A program made the translations under genes and the position numbers. The notes under the pieces were generated by a model. The model saw only the letters and a program-made list of their open reading frames with translations. It searched no databases and was not told the origin of the DNA. Positions 35,300 through 46,734 of a DNA stretch of 64,000 nt are shown piece after piece. Every line of letters begins with the position of its first letter. Position 1 is the stretch's first letter. Source of the stretch: Cacajao melanocephalus (taxonomy: Eukaryota > Chordata > Mammalia > Primates > Pitheciidae); assembly GCA_963573385.1 (NCBI GenBank), contig CAUYLG010017790.1, positions 44,713-108,712 on the forward strand, read 5' to 3'.

Positions 35300-36930
35300 A
35301 ATGATGCAGTTGGAAATTGAAATTTAAATAACATTACCATTACTATAGCATCAAAAATATGGAATATTTAGGAGTAAATTAGGTCGAGATATGTAAAACC
35401 TGTATACTGAGAACTACAACATATTGCTCAGAGAAATTAAATAAGATCTAATTAAATGGAGAGATATACTATGTTCATGGATCAGAAGACTCAGTATTGT
35501 AAAGTGTCATTTCTCCCTAAACTGATGTAAAGATTCAGTGCATTACTAATCAGAATCTGGGCAGACTTTTTTTTTTTTTTTTTTTGGTAGAAATCAAGCT
35601 GGTTCTCAAATATATAAGGAAATGTAAAGGAATTAGAATGGGTCAAAATAACTTCGAACATGAATAAAGTTGGAGTCCTTATACTGCCTGATTAAGACTT
35701 CTTATAAATCTCAATCATCAAAGCAGTGTAGTGTTGGCACAAAACCAGATAAACAGATCACAGAAGGTAATGGAGAATCTAGAAATAGGCCCTCCATTGA
35801 TTTTTGACAGGGGTTGCCAGGAGACTCCAACAGTCAGTGAATGTCTTTTCAACAAATGGTGCTGTAGCAATTAGATGGTTGTTTGCAAAAAATTCATTTC
35901 AGCCGTTACTTGAAACCATATAAACATTTAAGTTGAACTGGATCATAGACCTAGCATAAGAGCTAGAACCGTGCAGCTTCCACGAGATCACATAGGACTT
36001 ACTTCTTTATGACACAAAAAGCAGAAACCAGGCCATTGGACCTGTAAAGACTGACCCTATCAAGTGCTGGTGAGGCTGTGGCAGCTCTGGGGCTCTCGTG
36101 TTAGTGGTGGAAATGTACAGTCACAGAACCACGTGGGAAAACATGGAGGGCTTAAAAAAAAAAGTTAAAAATACACACACCATATGACCCAGCCATTTCC
36201 CTCCTTGGTATTTACTTAAGAGGGATGAAAGCACATTCCACACAAAGATGGAATGTTCATAGCAGCTTTATTCAGAATAGCCAACACCTGTCACCAGCAC
36301 AGACGGCCACAGTGGGTGAGTAGGACGTGCCTCAGCAGCCCTCCATGGTGGATGGAGGGGACTGTCCGTGCACACTGCAGTAGCTTGATTGTCGCAGTAA
36401 TGATGGTGGGCAGAAGAATCCAGACCAAACCCACAAAAGTGCGTTCTGTATGATTTCAGGTATATCATGTTCTGAGAAATGCAAATGAGTCTGTAATGAC
36501 AGAACACAGATAGTGGTTTCCCAGGGAACGGGTTGGGGTGGGGGCTGGAGGGGTGCTGATGAGCACTAAAGAGAAGCCAGGTCAAGCCCAGGAGGGGAGA
36601 ACAGTAGATCCCGCACCTTGGCCCAGATGAGGATGCCAGATGGAATGGCAGCCAGTCCTGGGATGAAGCCTGCGTCTCCCACTGCAGCCTGGTCTCTGTG
36701 CTGCCACCCCTTCGTACTATGATTTACAAACACAATCCAGAGCCAAGTGTAAATTGTGTTTGGGGATGAAGGGACCCAGGGAACCTTCTGGAGCAACGGG
36801 CATGTTTGTCGTCTGGTTGAAGTGATGGTTCCGGTGTAGATGGGTCAGGATTCATCCAGTTACACACACTTCACATGGGTGCGGGTCTGTCAGTGCCACT
36901 TACATGTATCTTAGCACTCTAGAAAGAAAA
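35300..36930 (+). mobile_element. L1M element, 3' ORF2 and 3' UTR
   Basis: Long + strand relic of the end of ORF2: TACCATTACTATAGCATCAA, TTCATGGATCAGAAGACTCA, GTGTTGGCACAAAACCAGAT, TATGACCCAGCCATTTCC and TTCATAGCAGCTTTATTCAG. 3' UTR-like sequence follows up to about 36930. There are many stops and indels. A T18 run at about 35567-35584 and a segment at 36590-36780 that does not look like L1 suggest later insertions. Confidence 0.8.
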
Positions 36931-37170
36931 TCTAGTCGTGTGCTGGATGGCCTGTGGGTGGTCAAATTGCAGATGATTTAATTGGGAAGGGGAGTTCTTC
37001 CGTCGCCAGCTGGCTCCGCGAGCAGAATGGGCACATCACTCTGTGTTTCCACTGAGGAAACTCAGCATGCCACAGGAAACAACGGCAGGGTGTGAACCGT
37101 TTTCCACGTCACATGCTCATATCCGTATACCACACAACATTGAAAAGACTTTCCGCTCCTTACATCTTAC

Positions 37171-37463
37171 TTTATTTTGAGACAGGAGGTCACTCTGTCG
37201 CCCAGGCTGGCGTGCAGTAGTGTGATCGTGGCTTACTGCAGCCTTGATGTCCTGGGCTCAAGTGATCCTGTGGCCTCAGCTTCTTCCCAAGTAGCTGGGG
37301 ATACAGCTGTGCACCACCACGCCTGGCTAAAAAAAAAATTGTTTATAAAGACTGGGTGTCCCTGTGTTACCCAGGCTGGTCTCCAGCTCCTGGCCTCAAG
37401 TGATCCTTCTGCCTTGGCCTCTCAAAGTGCTGGGATTACAGGTGTGAGCCGCTGCGCCTGGCC
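37171..37463 (-). mobile_element. Alu (J-like)
   Basis: Inverted Alu starting TTTATTTTGAGACAGGAGG and ending GAGCCGCTGCGCCTGGCC, with both monomers. Divergence suggests an AluJ. Confidence 0.93.
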
Positions 37464-39869
37464 AAAAAGACTTTCTTTAGTTAAGTAAAGCTTTATTGAT
37501 TTTGAATGTAACATTATTCCCACTCCGTGGGTGATTTTCGTCGACGTCACCTGCACTTTCTCTGCACTCTGAGCCGGCAGGTGCTGTCTTCTGGCGTCTG
37601 GCTGGCGTTGGCTTGCAGTGGGGCCGTGTGCCTGTGGGAGCCGTCTGCACGGCCTCCAGTGTTACGCTTTCCTTGCCTTCGGGGGCGCCCACGGCACAGA
37701 CCCCTGGTGCTCTCTGAGCAGATCCACACCCTGGGGGTGAAATAATCTTGCTGTTGTGCTCCTCTTCTGAGCCACGAGCTGGGCAGGGCTGTGCTCACAT
37801 CAGTCCTCTCCCTGGGTGGGAAATCCATAACAGGCTCTTTGGCAAAGGCTGGGCCAGGGTGCCTCGTGGCCGGCTGATCCATCAGGCAGCCGACAGGTGT
37901 GATCGAGTGCTGTGTCACACGCCGCCCGGGAAACAAACACGCCGCACGAAATGTATTGGTGAACAAACTGAAAAATTGTAAAGCTCTTAAGGACTTTCAT
38001 GCTTGTTAGCATTTTTTGACAGAAAATCACTGAAGCAGTGAACATAAAGAAATAGCCATGGTTGATCCACAGTTCAGCTGCTTGTTCTGTTCATTTGGCC
38101 CCAAGCGACATTTCAGTTCTGGAGGCCCCGTGAGCTGCTCCTTGCTCTGCCAGGTTGCTCGCCTGTGGGAATTCACTGCCCCTCAGCTGTGCTGACCAAG
38201 CATGGCCTCCCTGGAGATGGGTTTTTACGGTTTTGAAGGTGACTGAAGGAAACTTAATGAACAAGTATTTTCTCCAAAGCCCAGCCAGGTTTGGCTTCAG
38301 ATGCTGTGAGTCGAGTGGACATTTCTAGGCTTAATTCACAGAATGAATGCAAGCCTGTATGCCACGAGGACATTCGGAGGGCATGTGGCCAACCTGCCCA
38401 GGACCACGTCGTGTGCCTGGAGGGCACCTGATCTGCTCTCGAGGCTTCACTACAAGACGTCCCAAAGGAAATGTCGTGTTTTTTCATCTGTTCCCGAGTC
38501 CATGCAGACCCCGCTGTTGACCTGGGCATTTGTGTGATGAGTTGGGGCGTGACACATGGTGTGTGGGGGCTGGCTGGGCCTCTGAGCACAGCCTGTCACA
38601 GCCACGTCCCTGCCCCCATGCTGAGGCTGGTCGCTTTCCAGCAGCAGCAGCCAGGCTGAGCACCGAAGTGTGGGTGACTTTCACAAGCGCGCCTTGCCGT
38701 TTGGATTGGCACCCGTTAGAACTGCCACGTGCACTTCTTAGAAAACTACCATCCTTCCATCCCAAGGAAGGTGAGAGGCACAGTGTTTTCCTGGGAGAAG
38801 GTGGCTCCCATCCTGGCCACATGTCCCTGTCAGGACAGAGATTAGTGTGCCCCACCTGTGGGCACAGAGCTGCATGCTGCTGTCTGAGGGTCAGCCCATG
38901 AGGTGGTGGCCAGGGGTTAGTTTTGCCGAGCAGTCTCTGGCTGACTTTCTTTGACCCTCTGGTGCCCATCTGTGCATTCAGCCGGCCCGGTGCCGGGAGG
39001 CGTCCTCCAGTGAGACGTCAGCTTCCTCTCCACCCTGGCCTCCTGAGGGCTGCAGCTCAGCGTTCATTCCGCCTGGTTTCAGGGGTCTGGCGTGGAATCA
39101 CGACTTTTCTACTTAGGCATCGTCTTTTTTGAGTTTACGTCCGTTAGATTTGCTCCCATTCAGGTCATGCTGTCTCTTATGTTGCAACCTTAAACGAGTC
39201 TGTTTGTATGAATGGGATGCAGATAACCTCGTCAGGAGTTTGCATGCGCCTTGTCCCTTCTGGCTGTGGCCCTGTTTTCCAGCCAGTGCTGGTCAAAGGT
39301 CCTCCCCCATCAGCAGCAGCAGGCTTGTGGGGGTGGCTCTGGGTTTTCCCTTTGCAGCTGAGGAGCTGAGCAGTCCAGTCGGGCTGCCCCTGCCTGCCCA
39401 GAACTTTCCTAATGTCGTGGCCAGGCAGTGGCCCATCTATGCAGGGTGGATCCCTCAAGGCCAAGCCCTGCTGTGCAGGAGAGCCTCCCAGACTGAAGGA
39501 AATGAAGCCAGGGCTGCAGAGACCGTGCCCACCTGAGGCCTTACCTCGCCTTCTCAGAGGTGCCCATGTTTCCAAAGAAAAGGCCAGATAGAGCACTTCA
39601 CTTCACTTCCATCCAGAGAACGTCTCCCACACAGCACACCCCGTGGAGGCCACCGCTCACCCGTGGCCTTGAGAACACAGGCAAGCCCCTGCTTAGATTC
39701 ATAAAAATGCCCTTCCTAGGAGTTAACTGATTCCGTGTTTTTTCCCCTCGATTCTGTGTCGCTTCATGGGAGAAGACCTGGTTGTTAATTATAACAAGGA
39801 AAAGTGGTGGTAAGATTTGGGGTATTTCTTTCATTGTATAATTTTTTTCCCTGGCTAAAGGGGAAGAGT

Positions 39870-40203
<334 letters not shown>

Positions 40204-41119
40204 TTAAAACCGAGTCACTGTGCGTCTGGCTTCTACTCACGGCCTCTCCCAGGTCGTGACTGTTGAAATCCATCATGACTTCCTCACTATTACTCATCGA
40301 GGAACTTGGGGAGAGAATTTATAGTCAGGGATATTTCTGTGTAAACAGACAGAAAGAGAGAGCCATGTGAACGCGTTAGTCCATGTTTTTACTGGTTTTA
40401 AATGTGATTTCTGCTGTCTGGAAACTTGAGGAACTGTGAAGTCATCATGGGCAGTAGAGAGGAAACGGCTAAGAGCCTTTCAAGCGTGCGGTGGAGAAGC
40501 ACAAGCTGCACACCTCCCTCCTCTGTCGAAAAGGCGGAATTTAGGCAATTACAGTATACATCCCTGGGTTCGAGAACAGCCAGAAAGCCCCGTTGGATCA
40601 CCCGAAACGGATCGCTGTGGCACGTGCTCCCAAGGCTGCTGTCTCTGCAGCGGGGCTCTTTTCCCTTCTGGAGTAGAGCAGTGTCTGGAATTGCCTGGGA
40701 AGACCCTGAAGGATGGCCCGCACGGAGCTGAAACATCTTTCAAACGGAAATTGTTACACTGTGCTCTTCATCTTGAAATTAATGTTTGGTTGTCAATTTT
40801 TATCGCTGACCTAATGGATGAAGTCCAGCGGTCGCAGCTGACCCCTAAAGCGGTCCCTGGTGTGTGCTGTGCGGACCTTCTCGGCGGCTACCACCCCCTC
40901 GTCTGTAGATGGACTCGGGTAGAGAAAGGTATCTGTGCATTGAGAGCTCGAAGGAGATGACTTGACTCATAACGTGCGCTCAGTGTTCTGGGAATCACAG
41001 GAGGGTAAAGGTGATTTAAAAAAAAAATTCTTTTCATTAATTCCCCTCACCCCATCCCCTCTGCCACCCGGGACAAAGATGGCGGGGTCCTGCCGGCTGC
41101 CGCTCTCCCGCCAGTGTGG

Positions 41120-42150
41120 AGCATGAGGGAGGTTTCGTCTGAGGCCGGCTGAGTTTTATATATCTATTTATGAGATCCAATAATGTAATGATGTGCTTGT
41201 CTAATAAATGCTGCTGTACAAGCTCAGGGCAGCAGCCGTTTCCATGATGACCCGGATTGTCTAAGCCACAGCCCCTTTCGGTGGGAGCTCGACGGTTTAA
41301 TAAATGTTGGCTGTTCTTCCAACCGTCATAATTATTTAAAGGGGTTTCAAAAGAGAGAGAACAAATCAAATCAAGCCATTACTGTTGAAGCTCGTTCTGG
41401 AGTTAAGTGTGTTTTTTAAAATGTGGGCCTTGTGTAGAGGCTCCTCCCAGTTTTCATCTATTATCACAATAATTGAGTTTGTAGCTGGAATTAAATTTAT
41501 CAAATTGCGTTATCCTCTTTGGAAATTGGATAGGCATGCTGGCAGGGCGAGGCAGAAGTTAATCCGCTTTGCTGAAGCCTCCAGTGGCCTGCACAGTGGG
41601 GCTGAGGGGCCCAGACAGCTTCCTGTCACCCAGGCTCCATGTAATTTCTCCTCAATCCCTTGTGCAAATAATGACATTTGAATCGAGCATTAACAGGCTT
41701 AATTACTTTAAAATTGTCATTTTAATTTACACTGATATAGTATTGATCATACAAGCAGAGATTAAGCTGTTCAGTGGAGCAGATGATGGGGAATTAAACA
41801 TTGAAGGGCCCCCAGGGGGCCGCGTGCGCTGCCCGGCGTGAGCCGGAAGAGGGATGATCTTTCTCGGTAATGAACTGGCGGCATGCGGGGACATGAATCT
41901 TGGGCTCTTGGAAAAGGGGGAATAATGGGGTTGGGGAGGCATTTGCAGGCTGCACATTCGCTGCCATGCACCAATTCTCCAGTGATTCATCCGCCTCACC
42001 AACATTTATTTATCCAGCAAATTCCGGAGCTTTGACCTTTTTGCTAAGTACATTGAACATAAGTTGGAGTGGAGGTTTTTCAAGTGTAACTTTTATAAGT
42101 ATTTGTTATTTTTTCTTATTTCTAGGCAACATTAAACAAAGTTATTCGGT
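41120..42150. promoter_or_regulatory. Cluster of candidate noncoding regulatory elements
   Basis: About 1 kb of mostly repeat-free AT-rich complex sequence. It has many homeodomain-type cores (CTTAATTACTTTAAAATTG near 41698, ATAATTATTTAAAG near 41328, GGAATTAAATTTATC near 41488), ATAAATG motifs and a TATTTGTTA forkhead-like site near 42098. An AAGATGGCGG YY1-type site lies just upstream at about 41077. No reading frame or known repeat explains it. Enhancer function is inferred. Confidence 0.4.
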
Positions 42151-42539
42151 TTTGTGAATGTCCTCGAGCCCGCCAGCCTTGCGGTGCCGGCGTGGCGTGG
42201 GGGTGTGGGGGCCTGGGGAGTGCGGGGCTCCTGCAGCCCAGCCTCACACTTGACTTTTGAAAATTTCAGAGGCAAATCCCAGGCTCAGGTGTCCCTGATC
42301 CTTTCATGGATGGAATGACGTGAGGGCCTCGCCTCCCTGCCGCAGCCCGGCAGCCTTCGGCCTCTTTCCAGTTTAGGCTTTCTGGTGAGGACGACGGGGC
42401 AGAGCGACGCCCTGTGACTCCTCAGTGCTGCTAGATGGAAAAAGACAGAAATGAAGCATAACAGGTCTTTTTCAGAAGCAAGCACATCTGACAGACTTCT
42501 TTTGGCGAAAATCAGAGGCCGCCAATCCTGTCACCTCAT

Positions 42540-42745
42540 CTGTTTCACTTTTCAGAGGTTATGTAATAAAAAGTTAAGTGATTGATTTTGTAGTTCAGGA
42601 GGGAGTGGTGAAATTCTTGATCACTATCCATAATGGCTTTATTTTAAACAGTGGGCTAAGGATTTAATTAAAGCATGTTGAGGGAAGAGAAAATGTCGAT
42701 GTTTCTCCTCAAGTTAAACGTGAATTTGCGCAGGGAGCATTAGAA
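42540..42745. promoter_or_regulatory. Candidate noncoding element
   Basis: Repeat-free AT-rich sequence with CCATAATGGCTTTATTTTAA, a CArG-like or PAX/homeodomain-like stretch, and GGATTTAATTAAAGCATG. Inference only. Confidence 0.3.
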
Positions 42746-43732
42746 GGGCTTACCAGTCCTCATGACATTTTGTTCTCTTCCGTAGGATTTTCAAGCTGGG
42801 GCCCACTTCACCCCTCTCTGAATAGCTCAGGGGGTTTAGCCGCTGTCGACCGTGCTGTGCGTTTGGTCCATTGCTGTGGCTTTCTGTAAACACTGCCGAG
42901 CCCGTCACACAGCCACCGCTGCTGGCTTTTACTGAGCGTGCATTGTGTGCGGGGCTTTGTTCTAAAACCTGGGGTCTCATTTCCACACTTTCTTGCCGGG
43001 GCGCCGGAGACAAGGGAAGGTTCAGAAATGGCCAGTGAGTAGCACCTGCTGGTGTGGAGCTGGTCAGCTGCCCCGTGAGCGCCAGGTGCTGCCGGGCCAG
43101 GCCCTCCCCTCCCCTCCCTCTGAGGCTGTGAGGGGCTGTATGCCACCCCATTCTTACCCTCGAGGCTTGGCCCTCATGGGATCACTGAATGAGAGGGAGC
43201 AGGGGTGAACTGGGGGAGTGGTGAGTGACGAAGCAGAAATAGCGCTGCTCGAGGAGGCCCCGCATTTTCATAGGGGACCGCCGGTGACATTTCAGCCTGG
43301 CCCAGCCTCATCCTTGAAAGCAGCAGCTGCCTCCCTCATGTCCTGGCGGAACACCACCCACGTGTCCTTAGTCTGAGAGTGACTTGGTCAAGCTTGAAGG
43401 ATGTGGGGCCCGGCCTGCCTGTGCCTGCCCCACGGGCAGAGAGGGCAGGCGGTCCGCGCCGGACTCTGGATGTGTGGCTTGCAGTGAGGTGCCGGTGGTG
43501 TGTGAGGGCGCCGGCTTGAGCGCGGACCTGGGTTTCTGGAAGGGCATTGTCCCCGTGTCCGTCTCCCACTGTGGCCTTGCCGGGCCCCCACGAAGCCAGG
43601 ACCTGCTGGTGACTGCTGCCTCTCTCTCCTCAGGGCGAGGCTCTGCACGGCCCTTCGAGCTCTTCCCATACTCTCGTCCTCTGCTGGGTCCTCAGGGTCA
43701 CTAACCTCTTCACAGAAAATCTCTCTGCAGCC

Positions 43733-44220
43733 ACTGGCCCCACACCCCCAGCCCCCACGCCCTCACCCTACACGTTCTCAGCCCCATGTCCTCAGCTTCC
43801 CAGCCCTCAGCTTCCATACCCTCAGCCCCAAGCCCTCAACCCCTGCACCCCCAGCCCCCAGGCTCTCAGCACCACGTCCTCAGCTTCCAAGCCTCAATCC
43901 CACACCCTCGGTCTCCGCATTCTCAGCCCTCGTGCCCTCAACCTCCATACCCCCAGACCCCACACCCCCTGCCCCACATCCTCAGCTTCTAATCCCTCAA
44001 CGCCATGTCCTGAAACCCACACCCTCAGCCTCCCCACCCTTAGATCCCACATCCTCAGACTGCTGTGCACTCCCATACCCCACACCCCTGACCCCACATC
44101 CTCAGATCCCACAGCCCTGACCCCACCCCCCACATCCTCAGACTCCACACACCCACACCTGACCCCACATCCTGCCTCCCCACCCCCCAGTCCCTGTCCT
44201 CAACCTCCCCCGTTCTCTGC
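43733..44220. repeat. C-rich (CCCTCAGCCCCACA)-type low-complexity tract
   Basis: About 490 bp with almost no G on the + strand. It is built from degenerate CCCTCAGC, CCCACA and CCTCAGCTTCC blocks, roughly 12-24 bp long, without strict periodicity. The opposite strand is G-rich with many GGG/GGGG runs. Confidence 0.85.
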
Positions 44221-45054
44221 TGCAGTCCCTAGCCCCTGGCTTGCTTGCTTGCTACTCACCACAGCCCTGACCCAGAAGCAGGAGGACACTGTCAGGCCCT
44301 CCTTGCTGGGGGCAGAGTGGTTGGGGCACGCCTGTCGCCTGCCTCTCCTCCACCCACAATGCAGCTAACTCTCCACCGTGCCAGTGCACGTCCCCGTGGT
44401 CTCCTGGGAGGTTCCGAGGGGGGAGCCTGTCCTCTGTCCACTGCACCCAGTCTCCCTTTGTGCCAGGTCACCCCCTTTAGCAAATAGGCAAGCATTTCCC
44501 TTTTAGGGAGGAAGCCCCCCTTCACCCCGTGTCTCCCCCACCTCCTTGTCTTGTGGAAACTGACTTCTTGGCAGTGTCTCTTTTCTTTTTTTTAAGGAAA
44601 ATGATGGATATTCATGTGGTCAGGACAGCGGTGCCAAAGTGGACAAAGTGCAAATGGCGGTGACGGCTTGACGGGCGTCACTTCTCCTTGGTCTTTGTCA
44701 GTCAGGTTTAATTTATAACGAGGCCATTAGTGGGAGATAGCTTTCCTCGGATGTCTTTTCCCGTAAGGGTTACTCATGCTTTGGCCTCAGTAAAGGTAAG
44801 GAAGAGAAGGGCTCTCTTCAGATTGTTGGAAGCCTCGTGGCCCACTACCCCTGGCGTGAGGCATGGGCATGTGGGCACGCCTTCATCTGCCAGGGGTGTC
44901 CCTGTCTCTCCCTCTGATTGGGACAGTGGGTCACAGTGGTGGCAGCGGGCAGCTGGGGCCCCTGGAGCCGTGGCCTCCTCCGGGCCCAAGGGAGTCACAG
45001 CAGACTTAGGAGTGGAGAGTTCTAATGTGGGCTGCGGTGAGGCATCTGCCTCCA

Positions 45055-45235
45055 CTGCTCTGGCTCCTGCCCCCCTACCACACTCTGGCTCCTGCCCCGC
45101 CACGCTCCGGCTTCCACTTCTCAGCTCCGGCTCCCGCCCCGCCCCCCCGCTCCTCCCTCCAAGTCCCTGCTTCTCCCTCTGCCGTCCCTGCTCTGGCTTC
45201 CACCCCCCGCCATTTTGGCTTCTGCCTCTGCTCTA
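45055..45235. repeat. Degenerate TCTGGCTCCTGCCCC repeats
   Basis: Several imperfect 15-25-bp copies of CTCYGGCTYCYRCC alternating with CCGCCCC. Short open frames here are artefacts. Confidence 0.7.
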
Positions 45236-45429
45236 GAAGGACCCAACCTTCTGGGCTGACACCGCCCTTCCTGCCATGCCGGTTGATGCCATCATCAGCC
45301 AAGGACGTGCTGGGGCCGTATTCTGCAGCTCCTCCATGTGGCAAAGTGCTGATAGGAAGCAGCACCAGCCCCTCGTGGAATAGCGGTTGGCATGCAAGCT
45401 TCCTGTCTCGTGTGCCTTCCACGTGCCAC

Positions 45430-45600
45430 CCATGCAGGGATCAAAGCAGCTCTGCGAAGCAGGTGCTGGCATTGTCTTCCCCGTGTCACTGATGAGGACG
45501 TTGAGGCGTGGAGCGGTTCAGTGGCTACCAGGAAGAGGCCAATGCAGGATTTGAACTTGGTTCTGGCTTCAGAAGCTGCACTCTCAACTGGCCTGCTCCG
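45430..45600 (-). mobile_element. MIR-like SINE, antisense
   Basis: TTCCCCGTGTCACTGATGAG, GACGTTGAGGCGTGGAGCGG and GCAGGATTTGAACTTGGTTC follow the antisense core of a mammalian-wide SINE at high divergence. Confidence 0.6.
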
Positions 45601-45984
45601 CTCTCAGCAGGGGAAGGTGCAGGAAAGGCCAGCTTCCGCCAGGGTGACGGTGGGGGTAACGCTCAGGGTGGGCAGCATCGATTAGAGGTGACTGTTTTCT
45701 GATATTCAGCTAAACTGTAGGTTTCAAAGCTTGAGGACAGGCTTCGTTAGAGGTCAGAACTCAGTCGTGCCCTTCCCAAGGATGTCGGGAGAGCCCTGTG
45801 TTCCGTTAGGCGGCTCTTACTGAGCAGTGTGATCCACACACGTTATTTCCTTTATTCCTTCATGTAGAAATAGTTGAATCATAGCAGCCCCGTTTTCCTG
45901 TTCTTCTTTTTTTCCCCTTTCTCTGTGAGCATTAAGTTTTAGGTAGTGCCCTTATCATTCAGAAGTTGAACAGGCAAAGTGGCC

Positions 45985-46080
45985 GCATTTTTAAAAGGTG
46001 GAACAGAGGCTTCAATGATATTATATATTTGCCCAAATCACACAGCTAGGAACTGCAGAGATGCAAACTGAATTAATGAG
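45985..46080 (-). mobile_element. MIR-like SINE fragment, antisense
   Basis: A short stretch with GGTGGAACAGAGGCTTCA and TTGCCCAAATCACACAGCTA resembles an antisense MIR core. Confidence 0.5.
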
Positions 46081-46275
46081 CTGCAGATAGGCTTGGAGAA
46101 AATATTGAAAGAAAGCGTGGAGAGACCAGGCCCAGGTAGGAAGGGGAGCTGGGGGCGTGAAAGGTGTGGGCTCCAACCCACGTGCAGCTGGAGCCTAGAG
46201 AGAACACAGACTGGGGAGTGGACGTCGTGTTTGAAGAGGTGATAAATCTCTGTTTTCCAAACTTAGAAAACACCT

Positions 46276-46672
46276 TGTATTCGCTTTTTTCACACTGAGA
46301 AACGCATACCCAAGACTAAGCAGTTTACGAAAGACGGAGGTTGAATGGGCGCACAGTTCCACGTGGCTGGGGAGGCCTCACCGTCATGGCGGAGGGCGTG
46401 GAGGGGCAAGTCCCACTGTCCATGGATGGCAGCAGAGAGAGCTTGTGCAGGGAACTCCTCCGCATAAAACCATCAGATCTCGTGAGACCCACCCCCCACC
46501 AGGAGGACACCATGGGAAAGACCTGCCCCCGTGATCCAGTTACCTCCCACAGGGTCCCTCCCACAACAGGTGGGAATTCAAGGTGAGATTTGGGTGGGGA
46601 CGCAGCCAAACCTGTCATTCCACCCTGGCCCCTCCCAAATCTGATGTCCTCACGTTTCAAAACCAGTCCCCA
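46276..46672 (-). mobile_element. MaLR (THE1/MST-type) 3' LTR with internal stub
   Basis: The LTR occupies 46276-46617 in antisense. Its end is marked by TGTATTCGCTTTTTTCACAC and its body by ACAGTTCCACGTGGCTGGGG, CCATCAGATCTCGTGAGACC and GGTCCCTCCCACAACAGGTG. Its start is at GACGCAGCCAAACCTGTCA. The ~55 bases beyond (CCACCCTGGCCCCTCCCAAA...) look like the adjoining polypurine-tract end of the internal region. This would therefore be the 3' LTR of a truncated provirus rather than a solo LTR. No intact retroviral gene. Confidence 0.8.
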
Positions 46673-46734
46673 ACCCAAGTACTATTTCATAAAGTTAGCA
46701 ATACTTAAATGCTGATGGGAAGTCAATAAATCTT

